The position numbers and the translations under genes were made by a program. DNA of 44,248 nt from Alphaproteobacteria bacterium (GTDB taxonomy: Bacteria; Pseudomonadota; Alphaproteobacteria; UBA9655): positions 1 through 44,248 of the forward strand of contig JAIEQB010000017.1 of the NCBI GenBank assembly GCA_019748065.1, read 5' to 3'. Shown piece after piece: positions 40,471 through 44,248 of the stretch. Each line of letters starts with the position of its first letter. Positions within the stretch are counted from its first letter, which is position 1. The notes under the pieces were generated by a model. That model was given only the letters and a program-made list of their open reading frames with translations, searched no databases and was not told the DNA's origin.

Positions 40471-40471
40471 G
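40453..40471. terminator. Small hairpin at the overlapping stops
   Basis: CCTAAG (40453-40458) and CTTAGG (40466-40471) form a stem around an A7 loop exactly where the EAL gene and gapR end on opposite strands. It may act as a weak two-way terminator. Confidence 0.3.
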
Positions 40472-40748
40472 CCGCAGCCAATTCAGCCTCACTCGGAGGG
40501 GTTGCACCCATGCCTAAAGCGCTCAAATAAAGATCTAAAAGCTCTTCTTGCTCAAGCCGCTCTTGAGTTTCCATTTTACGGATTTTAATCACTTGCCTTA
40601 TAATTTTGATATCAAAACCCATGCCCTTGGCTTCTCCAAAAACCTCTCGGATTTGCTCAGCAACAGCCGCTTTTTCTTCCTCAAGACGCTCAATTCTCTC
40701 AATAAATGACTTTAATTGCGCTGAGGAAACGCCTCCAACTTGACTCAT
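40467..40748 (-). CDS. gapR: GapR-family nucleoid-associated protein (DUF2312)
   Basis: This 93-residue protein matches the DUF2312/GapR family of alphaproteobacteria, which clamps onto overtwisted AT-rich DNA and supports replication. The N-terminal coiled coil (LKSFIERIERLEEEKAAVAE) is followed by the family core IREVFGEAKGMGFDIKIIRQ and VIKIRKMETQERLEQEELLDLYLSALG, given here in parts. The C-terminus is Ala/Glu-rich. It is transcribed alone, with its stop overlapping that of the EAL gene. The family is near-universal in alphaproteobacteria and supports the taxonomic reading. Confidence 0.95.
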   Translation of the reverse strand: MSQVGGVSSAQLKSFIERIERLEEEKAAVAEQIREVFGEAKGMGFDIKIIRQVIKIRKMETQERLEQEELLDLYLSALGMGATPPSEAELAAA

Positions 40749-40888
40749 AATCTACTCTCCTTCATTTAAAAATCTATACTCTCTTATAAAGGGAATTTTG
40801 ATCATTTGGCAATTAGAGAATTAATATATTGGGGATTTACGATTCTCTCAAAAGGAAGGATAATTCGCGTTTAAAAGGAGTTAACATC

Positions 40889-42319
40889 ATGCGGCGTCAA
40901 CGTTGCGCAAAAATTATCGCCACCTTAGGTCCAGCCAGTTCCTCTCCGGAAATGATTGAACAATTATTTCTCACAGGCGTGGATGTGTTTCGCCTTAACT
41001 TTTCCCATGGGAGCCATGAAGACCATGCTAGGCGCTATAACATTATTCGCGATCTTGAAAAAAAACTGAATCGGCCCATTGGTATTCTGATGGATCTACA
41101 AGGCCCTAAGCTCCGCGTTGGAACCTTTCGTGAGCCCATTGTTCTGCACGAGAATACAACTTTTACCTTGGATCAAGATCCCACCCCCGGAAATGAGAAT
41201 CGAGTTTTTTTGCCTCACCCCGAAATCTTTAAAGCCATCAAAAAAGACGTCTTCCTTCTTCTTGATGATGGAAAGATCCGCCTGCAAGTCTTGAATAATA
41301 CCCCTGATAAAATCGAAACAACGGTCCTTATTGGCGGCCCTCTTTCCGAGAGAAAAGGTGTGAACGTTCCCTCCGCCACCCTTCCCATCTCTGCTATGAC
41401 AGCGAAAGACAGAGAAGACCTAGCTTTTGGATTAAAGCTAGGCATAGACTGGGTAGCTCTTTCCTTTGTTCAGCACCCAAAAGATGTTATTGAGGCGAGA
41501 GAAATTATTGGCGAGAAGGCGGGCATTGTTTCTAAGCTTGAAAAGCCTTCAGCTATTAACCATTTGGATGAAATTGTGCACCTTTCTGATGCTATTATGA
41601 TAGCCCGTGGAGATCTAGGCGTAGAAATGTTACCCGAAGAAGTTCCCAGCATTCAAAAGCGCATTGTGCGCACGTGCCGGAAAGCCGGAAAGCCTGTTGT
41701 TGTAGCAACCCAAATGCTTGATTCTATGATCAAACACCCTACTCCTACTCGGGCTGAAGCCTCAGACGTTGCAACGGCTATTTATGACAGCGCTGATGCG
41801 GTCATGCTTTCAGCTGAATCAGCTTCCGGATGCTATCCTCTTGAATCAGTTGCCATCATGGACCGCATCATTACCCATGTGGAACATGATCCTTTTTACC
41901 GGAAAATGCAAGAAGCTAGCCTACCAGAGCCAGAAGCAACAACGTCCGATGCCATTACAGCGGCTGCCCGTCAAGTAGCTCACACCATTAAAGCCGCGGC
42001 CATTGTTACCTTCACAAGCAAGGGAGGAACAACTTTTAGAGCTGCTCGAGAGCGGCCTGAGGTTCCCATTTTGGCCATTACCCCAGAACGACTAACAGCG
42101 CGCAAACTTTCCCTTGTTTGGGGGGTTCATGCGGTAATAAGTAACGACGTTAAAAGCTTTTCAGAAGCTGTTGAAAGTGCATGCCGCGTGGCAAAAAAGG
42201 AAGAATTTGCAAAACTGGGGGACCTTATTGTTGTCACGGCGGGAGTTCCTTTCCGGGTTTCTGGAACGACAAACATCTTGCGTATCGCAAGCATTAATCT
42301 TCATAATGCCCATGAATGA
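40889..42319 (+). CDS. pyk: Pyruvate kinase
   Basis: This 476-residue enzyme makes pyruvate and ATP from phosphoenolpyruvate and ADP. Visible motifs are KIIATLGPASSSPEM at the start, NFSHGSHEDH, MDLQGPKLRVG, the catalytic-site segment IMIARGDLGVEML and KPVVVATQMLDSM, followed by PTRAEASDVATAIYDSADAVMLSAE in part. The C-terminal allosteric domain includes TFTSKGGTTFRAARERP. I chose the ATG at 40889, with AAGGAG eight bases upstream, over an in-frame ATG 20 codons earlier. The gene overlaps the start of the ABC1 kinase gene. Confidence 0.96.
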   Translation: MRRQRCAKIIATLGPASSSPEMIEQLFLTGVDVFRLNFSHGSHEDHARRYNIIRDLEKKLNRPIGILMDLQGPKLRVGTFREPIVLHENTTFTLDQDPTPGNENRVFLPHPEIFKAIKKDVFLLLDDGKIRLQVLNNTPDKIETTVLIGGPLSERKGVNVPSATLPISAMTAKDREDLAFGLKLGIDWVALSFVQHPKDVIEAREIIGEKAGIVSKLEKPSAINHLDEIVHLSDAIMIARGDLGVEMLPEEVPSIQKRIVRTCRKAGKPVVVATQMLDSMIKHPTPTRAEASDVATAIYDSADAVMLSAESASGCYPLESVAIMDRIITHVEHDPFYRKMQEASLPEPEATTSDAITAAARQVAHTIKAAAIVTFTSKGGTTFRAARERPEVPILAITPERLTARKLSLVWGVHAVISNDVKSFSEAVESACRVAKKEEFAKLGDLIVVTAGVPFRVSGTTNILRIASINLHNAHE

Positions 42320-43637
42320 AGATTCTCTCACAGGACGCCTTAAACGTTATACAAACGTCAGCACAGCTGTTGGAGGCCTTATGGCTCGTCTCTTAGGCGA
42401 CCGTTATTTGAGAGTTTCCATTGATGCGCCGCAGCATGCAGAGGACTTAAAGGTAACTCTGGGCCACCTCAAAGGCCCCTTGATGAAGATTGCTCAAATT
42501 TTGGCCACTGTCCCGGACATACTCCCCCCTGAATACGCAGCAGCTTTCCTTGAGCTACAATCTAACGCTCCTCCTATGGGATGGCCCTTCGTAAAACGGC
42601 GCATGCAGGCTGAACTAGGTACAGATTGGAGAAACAATTTTCTTGAATTTGAGCCCACTGCGGCTGCGGCCGCATCTCTTGGCCAAGTACATCGCGCCCT
42701 TGATTTAAAAGGGACACCCTTGGCTTGTAAATTGCAATACCCTGAAATGGGATCGGCTGTGGAAGCAGATCTCAACCAACTTAAATTCATCTTAAAATCC
42801 TTTGAAATTTACAGCGGTGCTCTGGATACAGAAAACCTTCAAATTGAAATCCGTAAGCACCTCCGAGAAGAGCTAGATTACCTTCTTGAAGCCAAGCATA
42901 TAAAATTCTTTTCTGAAATTTTAAAAGGCGCACCTTTTGTTGCAATTCCTGACGTTTTTGATAAATTGACCACAACAAGGCTCTTAACCATGTCCTGGCT
43001 TGACGGAGAAAAACTCCTCGCCTTTACGGATGCCCCTCAAGATCTTCGTAATGAGATCTCAACAGCCCTTTTCAAATCTTGGTATTATCCTCTCTATACT
43101 TATGGTGTTTTGCATGGAGACCCTCACCTTGGTAATTATTCTTGGAGCCAAGAAGGCAAATTAAATCTTCTTGATTTTGGGTGTGTCCGTATTTTTAATC
43201 CTTCTCTTATTGAAGGTGTCTTAGACCTTTATAAATCCCTTCAAACAGGTGATGAGGAGCTGGCCGTTCATGCCTATAAAACATGGGGCTTTACGAAGAT
43301 TGATAAGGAGTTGATTGAGGTTCTCAACATGTGGGCTCATTTTTTATATGAGCCCTTATTAGACAATAGGGTGCGTCCTATTGATGAAACCTACTCGGGC
43401 GTTCGCGGGCGAGAAGTGGCAGGCGCTGTTTTTAAAGCCTTAAAACGTAAGGGAGGCGTTAAGCCTCCCCGTGAATTTGTGTTTATGGACCGAGCCGCTG
43501 TGGGTCTTGGATCCGTTTTTATGCATCTACGTGCTCAACTCAATTGGCATGCGCTTTTTGAAGAGCTCATCCAAGATTTTTCCAAAGAATCCTTTGAAAA
43601 AAGACAAAAAGAAGTCCTTTCCAAAAGCGGGCTTTAA
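42312..43637 (+). CDS. ABC1/UbiB-family atypical kinase
   Basis: This protein of about 441 residues belongs to the ABC1 (UbiB/Coq8/AarF) atypical kinase family. The family hallmark KxGQ appears as LMKIAQILATVPDILPPEY, with Ala for Gly. The Ala-rich nucleotide loop (AAAAASLGQVHRA) follows, then the catalytic HGDPHLGNYSW and metal-binding LLDFGCVR. Relatives support ubiquinone synthesis or lipid homeostasis through ATPase activity. There is no C-terminal membrane anchor, unlike classical UbiB. The start overlaps the pyk end (ATG at 42306 or 42312), so the genes are probably co-expressed. Confidence 0.88.
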   Translation: MNEDSLTGRLKRYTNVSTAVGGLMARLLGDRYLRVSIDAPQHAEDLKVTLGHLKGPLMKIAQILATVPDILPPEYAAAFLELQSNAPPMGWPFVKRRMQAELGTDWRNNFLEFEPTAAAAASLGQVHRALDLKGTPLACKLQYPEMGSAVEADLNQLKFILKSFEIYSGALDTENLQIEIRKHLREELDYLLEAKHIKFFSEILKGAPFVAIPDVFDKLTTTRLLTMSWLDGEKLLAFTDAPQDLRNEISTALFKSWYYPLYTYGVLHGDPHLGNYSWSQEGKLNLLDFGCVRIFNPSLIEGVLDLYKSLQTGDEELAVHAYKTWGFTKIDKELIEVLNMWAHFLYEPLLDNRVRPIDETYSGVRGREVAGAVFKALKRKGGVKPPREFVFMDRAAVGLGSVFMHLRAQLNWHALFEELIQDFSKESFEKRQKEVLSKSGL

Positions 43638-43646
43638 AGACTCAGT

Positions 43647-44057
43647 CTACTCCTCCCGGTGAGTTTTTTCCATACGCTCATGTAATTCTTGAGCTTCTAG
43701 GCATAATGTAGCGATAGGACGTGCTTCAAGACGCGCAATGCCGATAGGAACACCCGTCTCTTCACAAAACCCATAGGTTCCTTCTTCAATGCGCTCTAAT
43801 GCCTCATTAATTTTGAAAATTAGTTTACGCTCACGGTCACGCGTGCGAAGCTCTAAAGAACGATCAGTTTCTGAGGACGCCCTATCATTCACATCTGGCT
43901 CATTCAGAGATTCCTCTTGCATATGATGCAAGGTTTCAACGGATTCTTTTTGTAGATCCTCACGCCATTTCAGGAGTTTTTCCCGAAAATAGTCTAACTG
44001 CGCCTTATTCATATAAGGTTCATTTTCGCTTGGTTTATAATTCAAGGGTATTCCCAT
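43647..44057 (-). CDS. dksA: DksA/TraR-family transcription factor
   Basis: This 136-residue protein binds the RNA polymerase secondary channel and, with ppGpp, adjusts stable RNA and biosynthetic promoters. The coiled coil spans about residues 17-95 with acidic tip residues in LNEPDVNDRASSETDRS. The zinc-finger region GTYGFCEETGVPIGIARLEARP has only two of the four usual cysteines (C-x2-T, then C-x2-A), as in other low-cysteine DksA forms that need no zinc. AGAGG nine bases upstream supports the start. It is convergent with the ABC1 kinase gene, with nine bases between the stops. Positions 44058-44162 hold its leader and no gene. Confidence 0.92.
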   Translation of the reverse strand: MGIPLNYKPSENEPYMNKAQLDYFREKLLKWREDLQKESVETLHHMQEESLNEPDVNDRASSETDRSLELRTRDRERKLIFKINEALERIEEGTYGFCEETGVPIGIARLEARPIATLCLEAQELHERMEKTHREE

Positions 44058-44162
44058 TTTCTTGCCTCTCGACGATTTTTAAGACCGGCACATCATGACG
44101 TATCTTGGTAATCTCTGCAATCTTAAAGTTTATATTCTGTATGAGTTCAGTACATATGAGAC

Positions 44163-44248
44163 TCAAGAGGGCATAGGATAGGATTCATGAATATACTGCA
44201 AAGGAGTGAGTCCATTCAAACTAAAATGAGGTCTGAAAGAATTATATT
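44163..44248 (-). CDS. Transposase C-terminus, cut by window edge
   Basis: The last 27 codons of a gene entering from the right encode YNSFRPHFSLNGLTPLQYI followed by a short tail and TGA. The pattern YN-x-x-RPH-x-x-L-x-G-x-TP is the hallmark end of rve-domain (DDE) transposases of the IS3/IS481 type. An insertion sequence therefore borders dksA, and its inverted repeat should lie within about 44060-44160, though I cannot define it from one end. Whether the element is intact cannot be seen here. Confidence 0.75.
   Translation of the reverse strand, partial: YNSFRPHFSLNGLTPLQYIHESYPMPS

Overview
The window looks like an AT-rich alphaproteobacterial chromosome, most likely a host-associated lineage of the Holosporales or Rickettsiales type. 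Supporting points are a mitochondrial-type aa3 oxidase cluster with SURF1, Cox11 and heme O synthase, an NDUFS4-like complex I subunit, GapR, an M16 peptidase of the mitochondrial processing peptidase type, and the order mdh-sucC-sucD-sucA-sucB-lpd. The lineage is inferred from gene content only.

Positions 1-5.6 kb are accessory DNA. They hold a small secreted peptide gene, a possible MITE-like element, an AbiEi antitoxin whose AbiEii toxin is reduced to a 26-codon stub, a class II Fic protein with two upstream dyads, and a tyrosine integrase with a tandem copy of its own N-terminal end. The region ends in the 3' half of a tRNA-Thr gene flanked by short direct repeats, as expected for one end of an integrated element.

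Positions 5.7-17.2 kb are respiratory. ctaC-ctaD-ctaB-(28-codon membrane peptide)-ctaG run leftward with translational overlaps. A YejA-like binding protein and the detached ctaE run rightward. Next come a second malate dehydrogenase-like gene lacking a substrate-binding arginine, then an M16 peptidase, SURF1, guanylate kinase, the complex I subunit and cytochrome b561. Positions 17.4-18.7 kb hold an unknown helical-repeat protein split in two frames at an A8 tract, and a palindromic repeat.

Positions 18.8-28.9 kb are a leftward, nearly gapless unit: a small membrane protein, an ORF joining a short prepilin peptidase to a serine esterase, then mdh, sucC, sucD, sucA, sucB and lpdA. The esterase half has its own internal ribosome binding site. 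A Bcr/CflA transporter follows at 29-30.2 kb.

Positions 30.5-40.5 kb run rightward: a small secreted acidic peptide, ftsK, lolA, then an envelope assembly cluster of type IV pilus/type II secretion kind (GspE, GspF, a PilM-PilN/GspL-like protein, a PilO/GspM-like protein, a small PilP/GspC-like protein), ending in a membrane EAL protein with a ruined GGDEF motif. No pilin or secretin gene is present, but the prepilin peptidase at 28 kb could serve this machine. Positions 40.4-44.2 kb hold gapR, pyk, an ABC1-family kinase, a DksA-like regulator and the end of a transposase gene at the window edge.
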